A DNA stretch of 64,000 nt. Source: Ardenticatenaceae bacterium. Lineage in GTDB: Bacteria > Chloroflexota > Anaerolineae > Promineifilales > Promineifilaceae. Shown here piece by piece: positions 42,961-51,284 of the stretch. The position numbers and the translations under genes are program-made. The stretch is from the NCBI GenBank assembly GCA_020634315.1, contig JACKBV010000005.1:124001-188000 (forward strand), in the 5' to 3' direction. How positions within the stretch are numbered: position 1 is the stretch's first letter; every line of letters begins with the position of its first letter. Below the pieces are notes generated by a model. It had not been told where the DNA came from. It was given only the letters and a program-made list of their open reading frames with translations, and did not search any database.

Positions 42961-44733
42961 CTACATCCGCTCTGGGATTTCAATGCCCAGCAGCATCAAC
43001 ACCAATTCCGAGACGCGTGCGAACAATTGCGTAATGCCGAGCCAGGAAGATTGTACGGCCGTATCCGTCGCACTGAGAATGTGACACGCATTGTAAAAAC
43101 GGTTGAACTCATTCGCCAGCGTATAAATATAATCAGCCATGTGGTTTGGCATCCGCGTCTCGTAAGCCATGCGCAGCGCATCAGGAAGCTGTGCCAATTG
43201 CAGCAGCAGCGTCCGTTCTGCGTCTACAGTGGGGGGCAGCAATGCGCCCGGCTCCAGCCCTTGTGCTGCCGCTTTCGTCAAAATAGAACGCGCCCGCACA
43301 GTTGTGTAAAGCAAATACGGCCCGGTGCGTCCCTCAAACGAAGAGAACCGATCCAGGTCGAAAATGTAATCCTTCGTGCGCTGGTTCATCAGGTCAGCAT
43401 ATTTTAGCGCCGCCAATCCTACCCTGCGTGCAATTTCCAGCCGCTCTGCTTCCTCATATTCGTCGGCAACATGGCTCTCTGCCATCCGTGCCAAGGCCGC
43501 TTCAATTACCAGTTGAATCAAGTCCTTGAGCTTCATGACCCCGCCAGCGCGTGTCTTGAACGGCTTGCCATCTTTGCCATTCATGGTGCCAAAGTAGTTG
43601 TGCTCCAGACCAACTTGTGGCGGCGTGATGCCGCTTTTGTAGGCCGCGCGAAACACTTGCTTGAAATGCTGCTGCTGCCGATGATCGACCACGTACAAAA
43701 TCAACTGCGCCCGCAGCTCTTGCACGCGCAAATCAATAGTCGCCAGATCGGTTGTGCCATACATCACGGCGCCATCCGATTTGCGCAAGATGAGCGGCGG
43801 CATCGGTTCGTTATCATCAGGCAGCGAGATGTCCATGATCAGTGCGCCCTGGCTTTCACTGGTGTAGCCTTGTGCTTGCAGGCGGGCGATCATCTCCTCA
43901 ACGTGGTCGTTTGCATCGCTTTCTCCCAGCCACAAGTCGAAATGAATGTCGAGTGCGCCGTAATCCTCTCGAAGTCCGGCGACGGAGACGTCCACGAAAT
44001 GCTGCCAAAGGGCACGGTAGCCGGGGTGGCCGTTTTGTAGTTCCATCGTTGCCTGCCGTGCAGCTTCCATCACAGTCGGGTCACTTTTGGCGCGGGCGCT
44101 GGCTGCCGGATAAACCTCTTCCAGGTCGGTCAGGGTGATGGGGGATTCTGCCGGGAAGGGGCCGGTGTTGTCTGTGTCGAAATAGGGCCAATCGGGGTGA
44201 CGATGTGCCAGTTCGACAATGATCATGCCCATTTGCGTGCCCCAATCACCTAAATGGACATCGCCGATAACGTCGTCGCCCATGAAGCGGAAGAGGCGCT
44301 TGATGCTTTCGCCAATGATGCCAGCGCGTAAATGGCCGACGTGCATGGGCTTGGCGACGTTGGCCCCGCCATAGTCCACAACGACGCGTTGTGGGGTTGT
44401 GACGGCCGCAACGCCGAGGCGTGGGTTGTCGGCCATTGTTTGCAGCCATTGCCCCAGGAATGCATCTGTAAGCGTGAGGTTGATGAAGCCTGGCCCGGCC
44501 AGACTGATGTCGGCGAAGATGTCGGCGCTTTGTGGCAGGCGCTCAACAATTTGTTGGGCGATGTCGCGTGGTTTTTGCCCATATGCTTTGGCGGCGGGCA
44601 GTGCGCCATTGCACTGAAACTGCCCCAGGTCGGGTCGGTTGGAGACGACGACTTCGCCATAGCTGCGGTCGTAACCGGCGGCGGCAAAGGTGTCGCTGAG
44701 GAGAGTGGTGAGATGTTGCGTTAATGATTGCAT
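42961..44733 (-). CDS. argS: Arginyl-tRNA synthetase
   Basis: 590-residue class I synthetase. N-terminal Add-1 domain (SNRPDLGQFQCNGALPAAKAYGQKPRDIAQQIV), HIGH motif as KPMHVGHLRAGIIGESIKRLF (about 131-151), GDVHLGDWGTQMG, YVVDHRQQQHFKQVF, GKPFKTRAGGVMKLKDL (the KMSKS-equivalent region) and the DALR anticodon-binding C-terminal domain (NRFYNACHILS). Its position between purD and purM in a purine operon is unusual. About 70 bp of TACGTATTACG-type simple repeat (44740-44800) separates it from purD. Confidence 0.96.
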   Translation of the reverse strand: MQSLTQHLTTLLSDTFAAAGYDRSYGEVVVSNRPDLGQFQCNGALPAAKAYGQKPRDIAQQIVERLPQSADIFADISLAGPGFINLTLTDAFLGQWLQTMADNPRLGVAAVTTPQRVVVDYGGANVAKPMHVGHLRAGIIGESIKRLFRFMGDDVIGDVHLGDWGTQMGMIIVELAHRHPDWPYFDTDNTGPFPAESPITLTDLEEVYPAASARAKSDPTVMEAARQATMELQNGHPGYRALWQHFVDVSVAGLREDYGALDIHFDLWLGESDANDHVEEMIARLQAQGYTSESQGALIMDISLPDDNEPMPPLILRKSDGAVMYGTTDLATIDLRVQELRAQLILYVVDHRQQQHFKQVFRAAYKSGITPPQVGLEHNYFGTMNGKDGKPFKTRAGGVMKLKDLIQLVIEAALARMAESHVADEYEEAERLEIARRVGLAALKYADLMNQRTKDYIFDLDRFSSFEGRTGPYLLYTTVRARSILTKAAAQGLEPGALLPPTVDAERTLLLQLAQLPDALRMAYETRMPNHMADYIYTLANEFNRFYNACHILSATDTAVQSSWLGITQLFARVSELVLMLLGIEIPERM

Positions 44734-44805
44734 AGGTTTGTTATTGTGTATTACGTATTACGTATTGCGTATTGATTCCGGATACGTGATACGCACTACG
44801 TTTTC

Positions 44806-46065
44806 TTATCGGCCAATGTCGGTGCGGTAATGTGCGCCATCGAAATGGATGTGGGCAATGCCAGCATAGGCACGGGCAACGGCCGTTTCCAGGTCTGCAC
44901 CCACTGCACTCACTGCCAGCACACGGCCGCCGTTGGTTACAATTTGCCCACCGGCAGCCGCTGTCCCAGCATGGAATAGTACCACATCTGACGGCACTGC
45001 ATCCAGCCCGGAAATCGGCAGCCCTTTGGGATAACTGCCAGGATACCCCGGCGCGGCCATAACCACCGTCGCGGCGGCTCCTGATTGGACGCGCACCATG
45101 TCTGGCTGTAACGTTCCGTCGATGCAGGCAAGCATAATTTCGGCCAGATCGCCATCGAGCAGCGGTAAAATCACCTGTGTTTCCGGGTCGCCAAAGCGGC
45201 AGTTAAATTCCAACACTTTTGGCCCGTTTGCCGTGAGCATGATGCCCGCGTAAAGGACGCCGACGTAGGGCGTGCCGCGCTGTGCCATGCCCTGCACGGT
45301 GGGATTGATGACGGTGCGCATGATTTCGTCTATCAGCGCAACGTCTACATCGGAAGGTGGGGCATAGACGCCCATGCCACCGGTGTTTGGCCCCTGGTCG
45401 CCATCGTAGGCGCGTTTGTGGTCGCGGGCGGGAATGAGGGGAACGGCCGTTTTGCCATCGCAAAAAGCGAGCAAGGAAACCTCCGGCCCGCTCAGCCGCT
45501 CTTCAATGATCACTTCGTCGCCTGACGCGCCAAAAGCCCTGTCGGCCATAATCTGGCGCAGCGCGTCCAATGCTTCCCCCAGGTTGTCGCAGACAACGAC
45601 GCCTTTGCCTGCCGCCAGACCGCTGGCCTTCACGACAATCTCGCCATTGCAAGAGCGGGCATATGCTTGCGCCTCTGTGTAATCGTGGAAAGCGGCGAAG
45701 GTGGCTGTCGGAATACCCGCCTCTTGCATAAACTGTTTGGCAAATGCTTTTGATGCTTCCAACTGTGCCGCGGCCTGGCTCGGCCCAAAGATGGGCAATC
45801 CGGCGGCACGAAAGGTGTCCACGATGCCCAAGGCCAGCGGGACTTCTGGCCCCACAACGGTGAGGTCAATTTTGTTGCCTCTGGCCCAGAGTACCAGCCG
45901 GTCAATGTCTTCTGCGCCGATGGGGAGGTTTGTGCCGTGAACGGCCGTTCCCGCATTCCCCGGTGCGATGAAAATTTGCCGCACGCGTGGCGACTGCGCC
46001 AGTTTCCAGGCCAGTGCATGTTCGCGCCCGCCCGAACCAATGATTAATACCGATAACTCATTCAT
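44806..46065 (-). CDS. purD: Phosphoribosylamine--glycine ligase (GAR synthetase)
   Basis: 419 residues, ATP-grasp enzyme. VLIIGSGGREHALAWKLAQSPRV (about 6-28), GPEVPLALGIVD, GPSQAAAQLEASKAFAKQFM, VVKASGLAAGKGVVV (about 138-152), DHKRAYDGDQGPNTGGMGVYAP (about 209-230) and EFNCRFGDPETQV are diagnostic. ATG 46065 is chosen because AGGA lies 5 nt upstream; the frame from 46113 would overlap purF. The spacing to purF is 35 bp. Confidence 0.97.
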   Translation of the reverse strand: MNELSVLIIGSGGREHALAWKLAQSPRVRQIFIAPGNAGTAVHGTNLPIGAEDIDRLVLWARGNKIDLTVVGPEVPLALGIVDTFRAAGLPIFGPSQAAAQLEASKAFAKQFMQEAGIPTATFAAFHDYTEAQAYARSCNGEIVVKASGLAAGKGVVVCDNLGEALDALRQIMADRAFGASGDEVIIEERLSGPEVSLLAFCDGKTAVPLIPARDHKRAYDGDQGPNTGGMGVYAPPSDVDVALIDEIMRTVINPTVQGMAQRGTPYVGVLYAGIMLTANGPKVLEFNCRFGDPETQVILPLLDGDLAEIMLACIDGTLQPDMVRVQSGAAATVVMAAPGYPGSYPKGLPISGLDAVPSDVVLFHAGTAAAGGQIVTNGGRVLAVSAVGADLETAVARAYAGIAHIHFDGAHYRTDIGR

Positions 46066-46100
46066 CTCATTCCTACCCATTTGCGGTCTACAATTGACCG

Positions 46101-47582
46101 TTAATCGCCCCACATGCCTTCAAACATCACCTTGTCGCGGTCTTCCTCGAAGAGCCAGTCGGGGATGTTGATGGGGTAGTTGCCACTGAAGCAGGCGGCG
46201 CAGTGTCCGGTGTTTCTGCCGATGGCCTCGTGAACGGCCGTTTCCAACCCCGCCAAACTCAAATAATCCAAACTGTCCGCACCAATGCGTTGGCGAATCC
46301 CCTCAATGTCCAGCTTGTGGGCAATGAGCTGTTTGTAAGTCGCCATATCCACACCCATGAAGCAAGGATGGCGCACCGGTGGCGAGGCGACACGCACATG
46401 GACTTCGGTCGCGCCGCCGTCGCGGATAAGCTGCACCAATGGCCCGGCTGTGTTCCCACGCACAATGGAATCGTCAATGAGGATAACGCGCTTGCCCTGT
46501 AAATTGGTCGTTAGCGGGTTGTATTTCAGCGAAATACCCACTTTGCGCAGTTGATTGTCTGGCTGGATAAAGGTACGGCCGATATACCGATTTTTCGTTA
46601 ACCCTTCCGTAAATGGCAGGCCGGATTCCTGGCTGTAGCCAATGGCGTGTGGGGTTGCCGAGTCGGGCACGCCCACGACAACATCTGCCTCCACGCCAGT
46701 CTCTTTGGCTAACTGCCGCCCCATTTGCTGCCGCACATTGTGTACCACCTGTCCCTCAAAATGGGAGTCAGGGCGAGCAAAATAGACGTACTCAAAAATG
46801 CACAATGCCTTTTTCGGTGAGGGCTTGCCCACGAAGGAGGTCAAGCCGCTGCCATCCATGCGCACAATTTCCCCTGGCTCCACTTCGCGTAGATACTTAG
46901 CGCCAATGGTATGCAGCGCACTTGATTCGGAGGCGAGAATGTGACCGCCTGTGTCTAACTGCCCCAGGCAAAGCGGGCGCAGGCCAAGCGGGTCGCGCAC
47001 GCCGTAAATGGCATGTCGTGTGAGAATTGTAAGCGAGTAAGCGCCGTCAGCTACTTGCATCAGGCTGCGAATGCGTGCTACCCAGCGGTCGCTTTCCGTG
47101 CCATTTTCCGGCAGGTCTGACCAGGCGTCGGCTGGGGCGGCGAGCATTTGCGTGATGACCTCGCTGTCGGATGTGGAGGAAAGGCCGACGCCGCGTTCCA
47201 GCAGCTTTTTGCGCAGGATGAGGGCGTTGGTCAGGTTGCCATTGTGCGCCACGCCCAATGGCCCATACATGGTTTCGATGAGGTAAGGTTGGGCATTGCG
47301 CAGGTTGGAGGAGCCAGTCGTGGAGTAACGGTTTTGCCCAATTGCCAGATGCCCTTTGAGCGGGCGCAGGTTCTCCTCGTTGAAGACCTGGGAAACAAGC
47401 CCCATGCCTTTGTGAATGTGGGCGGTACGGCCGTCGCTGGAGGCGATGCCTGCACTCTCTTGCCCGCGATGCTGTAAGGCGTACAGTCCGAAAAAGGCCA
47501 ATCGCGCCACATCGCGCCCCGGCCCGTACACGCCCACTACGCCGCATTCGTCATGGGCTTTGTCGTCGGAAAATATGTCCAT
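46101..47582 (-). CDS. purF: Amidophosphoribosyltransferase
   Basis: 493 residues; makes phosphoribosylamine from PRPP and glutamine, the committed purine step. N-terminal Ntn glutaminase: DECGVVGVYG with nucleophile Cys13 after a short propeptide, FGLYALQHRGQESAGIA, GQNRYSTTGSS, HNGNLTNA. C-terminal PRTase: VILIDDSIVRGNTAGPLVQLIRDGGA (PRPP motif, about 368-393). Cysteines in HPCFMGVDM and GHCAACFSGNYPI fit the 4Fe-4S ligands of Bacillus-type PurF, which are oxygen-sensitive. Confidence 0.97.
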   Translation of the reverse strand: MDIFSDDKAHDECGVVGVYGPGRDVARLAFFGLYALQHRGQESAGIASSDGRTAHIHKGMGLVSQVFNEENLRPLKGHLAIGQNRYSTTGSSNLRNAQPYLIETMYGPLGVAHNGNLTNALILRKKLLERGVGLSSTSDSEVITQMLAAPADAWSDLPENGTESDRWVARIRSLMQVADGAYSLTILTRHAIYGVRDPLGLRPLCLGQLDTGGHILASESSALHTIGAKYLREVEPGEIVRMDGSGLTSFVGKPSPKKALCIFEYVYFARPDSHFEGQVVHNVRQQMGRQLAKETGVEADVVVGVPDSATPHAIGYSQESGLPFTEGLTKNRYIGRTFIQPDNQLRKVGISLKYNPLTTNLQGKRVILIDDSIVRGNTAGPLVQLIRDGGATEVHVRVASPPVRHPCFMGVDMATYKQLIAHKLDIEGIRQRIGADSLDYLSLAGLETAVHEAIGRNTGHCAACFSGNYPINIPDWLFEEDRDKVMFEGMWGD

Positions 47583-47635
47583 ATTTGTGTCCTCTTCTCT
47601 TAAAAAATCTGGAGACTGAACGCATTAACCGGTTG

Positions 47636-48835
47636 TCAGTCTTTTATTATCAGGCTTGCTCGTGCTTCATGCACAATTTTTGCCGCTTCTGCACCGGTGT
47701 CGGCGAGGGCAGTTATGTGCCCCATTTTACGACCGGGGCGAGCTGCGGCTTTGCCGTAGAGGTGCAGTTTGACGTGTGGGTTTTGCAAAACGGAGAGCCA
47801 ATTGGGTGGCGAAACGGCCGTTTCTTCTGTCTCGGCCTCTTGGTGTGGGAACCATAAATCGCCTAATAAGTTTGCCATGGCGGCGGCACGCAGGTAGCGA
47901 GTGCTGCCCAGTGGCAGACCACAAACGGCGCGTAACTGCTGCTCGAACTGGCTGGTGACGCACGCTTCGATAGTCAGATGGCCGGAGTTGTGTGGGCGCG
48001 GGGCGATTTCGTTGAGGAGCAATTTGCCATCATGGGTGAGAAAGAACTCCACGCACAACACGCCCACGACATCTAATCCTGCCAACACGGCCCGCGCCAT
48101 GGCTACAGCTTCTTGCGCTACAGTTGGCGGCACATCTGCTGGTGCCTGAGAGACGTCTAAAATGTGGTTGGCATGGTCATTGTGGATGAGGCCAAAGTGG
48201 GCAAATGAGCCATCCAATCCACGTGCCGCAACCACCGATACTTCGCGTTCAAACTCGACGAAGCCTTCTAAAATGGCTGGCTGCTGGTTGATGGCATCCC
48301 AGGCGGCGCTGGCGGGCTGGTGAAGATCAGAGATTGGCGATTGGGGGATAAGCTGCTGGCCTTTGCCATCATAGCCGGAGGTGGCTGTCTTGAGGATGGC
48401 GGGCGTGCCGATTTTTTCTAGCCCAATCAACAGGGTTTCTAGTGAAGTTACGGGCGCAAATGGCACGGTGGGTAAGCCCTGCGCCACGAAGAACTGTTTT
48501 TCGCGCAGCCGGTTTTGGGCGACATGCAGGGCTTGTGCGCCGGGGCGAAGGGGGGCGAATTCGGCACAAGCGGCGGCGGTGGCGGCGGGTACGTTCTCAA
48601 ATTCGTAGGTGACGACGTCCACGCCCTGGGCAAAGTTGCGCACGGCGTCTAAATCTTCGTAGGCGGCGGTAAATTCCTTGTCGGCAATCTGGCCTGTGGG
48701 CGAATTGCTGTCTGGGGAGAGGACGTGAACGCCGTAGCCCATTTGCCGGGCGGCCTGGGCTAACATGCGGCCAAGTTGGCCGCTGCCGAGGATGCCGATG
48801 GTGGCAGGGGGGAGTAAGGGGTGAGTTTTGTGCAT
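47636..48835 (-). CDS. purK: N5-carboxyaminoimidazole ribonucleotide synthase
   Basis: 399-residue ATP-grasp enzyme: GILGSGQLGRMLAQAARQMGYGVHVLSPD (about 14-42), TYEFENVPA, LKTATSGYDGKGQQ (about 151-164), VEFEREVSVVAARG and NEIAPRPHNSGHLTIEACVTSQFEQ (about 276-300). Together with purE it carboxylates AIR. An insertion of about 12-15 residues (LIPQSPISDLHQPAS) follows GKGQQ where other PurK proteins go straight to the helix; its DNA matches a segment of purL (53255-53277), so it seems to come from a short interspersed repeat kept in frame. GGAGG absent; start 2 bp after the preceding gene. Confidence 0.95.
   Translation of the reverse strand: MHKTHPLLPPATIGILGSGQLGRMLAQAARQMGYGVHVLSPDSNSPTGQIADKEFTAAYEDLDAVRNFAQGVDVVTYEFENVPAATAAACAEFAPLRPGAQALHVAQNRLREKQFFVAQGLPTVPFAPVTSLETLLIGLEKIGTPAILKTATSGYDGKGQQLIPQSPISDLHQPASAAWDAINQQPAILEGFVEFEREVSVVAARGLDGSFAHFGLIHNDHANHILDVSQAPADVPPTVAQEAVAMARAVLAGLDVVGVLCVEFFLTHDGKLLLNEIAPRPHNSGHLTIEACVTSQFEQQLRAVCGLPLGSTRYLRAAAMANLLGDLWFPHQEAETEETAVSPPNWLSVLQNPHVKLHLYGKAAARPGRKMGHITALADTGAEAAKIVHEARASLIIKD
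48325..48347. repeat. Short repeat inside purK
   Basis: Segment GATC-N5-TTGGCGATTG-GGG type; shares CAATCGCCAATC and flanking GATC with 53255-53277 in purL. In both genes it adds the peptide PQSPI(S/I)D. Confidence 0.65.
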
Positions 48836-48836
48836 A

Positions 48837-49289
48837 TTAAATCAAAGGGTTTCGTATCAAGCTTGCCGGGTTTGGAAACGGCCGTTCTGGAGAGCCAAAC
48901 AATATAACATATGAAATGCAAAGAGCTATTCCTATCCAGAAGACCCCAACGGTCAGAGCATGAATGCCAGTCGTGGGCTTAGGCCAGGGGTTTCCTTTTT
49001 TCCCAAACCGTCCTGCTGCGAGATGTCGAAAAATGGCGCTGATTCCTGCATAGTAAATTCCGATGGTACCTAGCAACCAGATGTTTCTAGTTTTGGGTTG
49101 AATGATAAAGAATAACAAAAAAATAAGCCATGAGAGTGCAAGTGCCATCCGCTGTAAATTGAGGATTTGTTGATGTTTTTTTGTGAACCAGGGATACGGG
49201 GGTGGTAGTGGCCCGCCCATCCTATCCAGAACAAGAACCACAATTATGTATATTGACAATATCCCGAAAATTACCCATATGCCGTTCAT
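48837..49289 (-). CDS. Small four-helix membrane protein in the purine operon
   Basis: 150 residues, family not recognised. Four hydrophobic segments (about 3-23, 48-66, 70-90, 108-130). PPPYPWFTKKHQQILNLQRMAL and FRHLAAGRFGKKGNPWPKP form the loops. DNA is AT-richer than purE and purK, with one ACGGCCGT copy near the 3' end (about 48878-48885). ATG 49289 assumed; GTG 49298, directly after the purE stop, is possible. Its stop is 2 bp before purK, so it is embedded in the operon between the two genes for the AIR carboxylation pair. No known purine role; compare 2296-2769 in the his operon. Confidence 0.7.
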   Translation of the reverse strand: MNGIWVIFGILSIYIIVVLVLDRMGGPLPPPYPWFTKKHQQILNLQRMALALSWLIFLLFFIIQPKTRNIWLLGTIGIYYAGISAIFRHLAAGRFGKKGNPWPKPTTGIHALTVGVFWIGIALCISYVILFGSPERPFPNPASLIRNPLI

Positions 49290-49298
49290 AGCTTGCAC

Positions 49299-49796
49299 TC
49301 AAGCGTCAGGTGGAAGCACATCTTGCAAAACCGCATCTTGTTGTGCCTGACGGAAGGCTTGCAGCTTTGCGCGGTATTCGGGGTATTTGTTGCCTAAGAT
49401 GGCAATTGCCAAAAGTGCTGCGTTTTTGGCGCCAGAGCGGCCAATTGCCATTGTGCCCACGGGCACGCCGCCGGGCATTTGCACAATGGAGAGCAGTGAG
49501 TCCAGGCCGTTGAGGGCGTGGCTTTGCACGGGCACGCCGAGGACGGGCAGGACGGTGTGGGCGGCGGTCATGCCGGGTAGATGGGCGGCCCCGCCCGCGC
49601 CGGCGATGATCACTTCGAGACCACGGGAAACGGCCGTTTCTGCATACTCTGCCATCCATTGCGGGGTGCGGTGCGCGGAAACAACACGCGCCTCAAACGG
49701 CACACCAAACTCCTCCAGTGTTTCCGTTGCATGACGCATCGTTTCCCAGTCCGATGTACTGCCCATAATGACGCCGACTAAAATGTGCTCAGTCAT
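49299..49796 (-). CDS. purE: N5-carboxyaminoimidazole ribonucleotide mutase
   Basis: 165 residues. VGVIMGSTSDWETMRHATETLEEFGVPFEARVVSAHRTP (about 8-46), IIAGAGGAAHLPGMTAAHT and VLGVPVQS are class I PurE hallmarks; it completes AIR carboxylation with PurK. ATG 49796 has AAGGAAC 6-12 nt upstream. A longer frame to 49844 exists only because the reading frame stays open through the inverted repeat of the GxxExxY unit. Confidence 0.96.
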   Translation of the reverse strand: MTEHILVGVIMGSTSDWETMRHATETLEEFGVPFEARVVSAHRTPQWMAEYAETAVSRGLEVIIAGAGGAAHLPGMTAAHTVLPVLGVPVQSHALNGLDSLLSIVQMPGGVPVGTMAIGRSGAKNAALLAIAILGNKYPEYRAKLQAFRQAQQDAVLQDVLPPDA

Positions 49797-49810
49797 GATT
49801 TGTTCCTTTA

Positions 49811-49829
49811 TTGACGCAAAGAGGCAAAG
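49811..49829. repeat. Left inverted repeat of GxxExxY unit 2
   Basis: TTGACGCAAAGAGGCAAAG; its reverse complement occurs at 50289-50307 with one mismatch (18/19). Degenerate further copies (CGCAAAG, GCAAAGG) continue to 49860. Confidence 0.85.
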
Positions 49830-49867
49830 AAAGAAAAGCCGCAAAGAAGAGATGCAAAGGAAAGATT

Positions 49868-50287
49868 TTAGAGATTGTTGACGACACGGTGGATGCCATT
49901 TTTTACATATTCCTCGCCGAAATTAATGACAAGGCCTAATTTTAGGTTCATAAGGCGAAGGTAAGTTAGCGTTTGTGCCTCGAAGATAGGAGTATAGTTG
50001 AGAGTTGCTTTATTCTCGACGATAACCAGTTTTTCTACCAATAGATCGATACGTAGCGGGTTTGCCAGTATATGACCTTTGTATGCGACGGGAACTTTAA
50101 CTTGTCGCTCAACCAATAACCCACGTTCGTTCAGTTCCCAGGTTAACGCTTCTTCATATAAGCTTTCTAACAACCCTGGCCCGCCTAATGTACGATGTAC
50201 TTCAATCGCCGCTCCAATTATCTCATAACTTATTGCATCTTCCCGCTTCTTAAATTCTTTCTTTTCTTCTTCCTTTCCTTCTTTCAC
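49868..50287 (-). CDS. GxxExxY protein (PDDEXK-type fold family), copy 2
   Basis: 139 residues. Motifs: SYEIIGAAIEVHRTLGGPGLLESLYEEALTWEL (GxxExxY as GLLESLY, about 40-46), LRIDLLVEKLVIVENKATL (PDDEXK-like D...E-x-K, here ENK) and the C-terminal INFGEEYVKNGIHRVVNNL. It is clearly homologous to the protein at 520-915 (shared IIGAAIEVHR, GPGLLES, YKG, LKLG, INF/LNF). GTG 50287 overlaps the purC stop as GTGA and its AGAGG lies in the inverted repeat, so translation would be coupled to purC. A lysine/glutamate-rich N-terminus (KEGKEEEKKEFKKRE) may be partly repeat-derived. Confidence 0.85.
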   Translation of the reverse strand: MKEGKEEEKKEFKKREDAISYEIIGAAIEVHRTLGGPGLLESLYEEALTWELNERGLLVERQVKVPVAYKGHILANPLRIDLLVEKLVIVENKATLNYTPIFEAQTLTYLRLMNLKLGLVINFGEEYVKNGIHRVVNNL

Positions 50288-51255
50288 CCTTTGCCTCTTT
50301 GCGTTAAATTCCTCTCAATCCTCTCCGCAGCAGGCTGTTCACCCGGCACAAAAGTTTGCCCGGTGAGCTTTTCATAGGCAGTCATGTAGCGGGTGGCAAC
50401 CTGGGCAATGAAGTCAGGTGTCATCTTCGGTGGTTCGCCATCCCCACGATACCCTTTGTTGGCATACCATTGGCGCAGGAACTCTTTATCGAAATGGACG
50501 GGTTGGTCGAGGGTGCCGCCACCCGGTTTGTAGCTGTCGGCAAGCCAGTAACGGCTGGAGTCGGGGGTGTGGATTTCGTCAATGAGGGTGAGACGGCCGT
50601 TTACCAACCCCATCTCATACTTGGTATCCACCAGAATCAACCCGGCGCGTTGTGCCAACTCTTGTCCACGCGCAAACAAGACTAACGCCGCCATCTCGAT
50701 CTCATTCCACAGCGCTGGCGTAATAATGCCCCGCTCCAAAATTTCATCACGCGTCAACTGCTCATCATGCCCGCCCTTTTCCGCTTTCGTTGTCGGCGTG
50801 ATGATCGGTTCTGGCAGTGCATCATTTTTGCGCAGGCCATCAGGCAGCTTAATGCCATAAGGTTGCCGTTCCCCCTGTTCATACAAGTACCACAGCGACG
50901 TTTTCGTGACACCGGTGATGTAACCACGCACCACCACCTCCACCGGCAGCGGTTCCGCCTCGTGGGCGATGGTCACATTCGGATCGGGCACACTGATGAC
51001 ATGATTCGGCACAAGATCGGCCGTTTTCTCAAACCACCAGGTGCTCAACTGATTCAACACCTGCCCTTTGTAAGGGATCAACCCCAGCACACGATCAAAA
51101 GCAGAGATACGATCCGTGGTGATTAGCACACGCTCGCCTGCACGCAAATAAACATCACGCACTTTGCCTTCATACTTCTCGCCCAATTCAGGCAAATCGG
51201 TGCCGTCTAGACAATGAGGAACAGCCGCCAATAACTCTTCGTGTGTCAACATCAT
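50284..51255 (-). CDS. purC: SAICAR synthetase
   Basis: 323 residues; joins aspartate to CAIR using ATP. GEKYEGKVRDVYLRAGERVLITTDRISAFDRVLGLIPYKGQVLNQLSTWWF (about 25-75), VVVRGYITG (about 108), RDEILERGIITP, LILVDTKYEMG (about 205) and IDEIHTPDSSRYW are the SAICAR synthetase signatures of the longer eukaryote/Chloroflexi-like type. The last residues, TQRGKG, are encoded by the right inverted repeat (50289-50307) of GxxExxY unit 2, so the gene end was altered by that unit. Confidence 0.96.
   Translation of the reverse strand: MMLTHEELLAAVPHCLDGTDLPELGEKYEGKVRDVYLRAGERVLITTDRISAFDRVLGLIPYKGQVLNQLSTWWFEKTADLVPNHVISVPDPNVTIAHEAEPLPVEVVVRGYITGVTKTSLWYLYEQGERQPYGIKLPDGLRKNDALPEPIITPTTKAEKGGHDEQLTRDEILERGIITPALWNEIEMAALVLFARGQELAQRAGLILVDTKYEMGLVNGRLTLIDEIHTPDSSRYWLADSYKPGGGTLDQPVHFDKEFLRQWYANKGYRGDGEPPKMTPDFIAQVATRYMTAYEKLTGQTFVPGEQPAAERIERNLTQRGKG
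50289..50307. repeat. Right inverted repeat of GxxExxY unit 2
   Basis: CTTTGCCTCTTTGCGTTAA, inverted partner of 49811-49829. It lies inside the last codons of purC and 2 bp before the GxxExxY start. Confidence 0.85.
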
Positions 51256-51284
51256 ATACCTCGGTTTAGACCTGCCAGGTCTCG

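Noticed and set aside
49797..49844. N-terminal extension of purE
   Set aside because: Encoded by the inverted repeat of the GxxExxY unit; a good ribosome-binding site supports ATG 49796.
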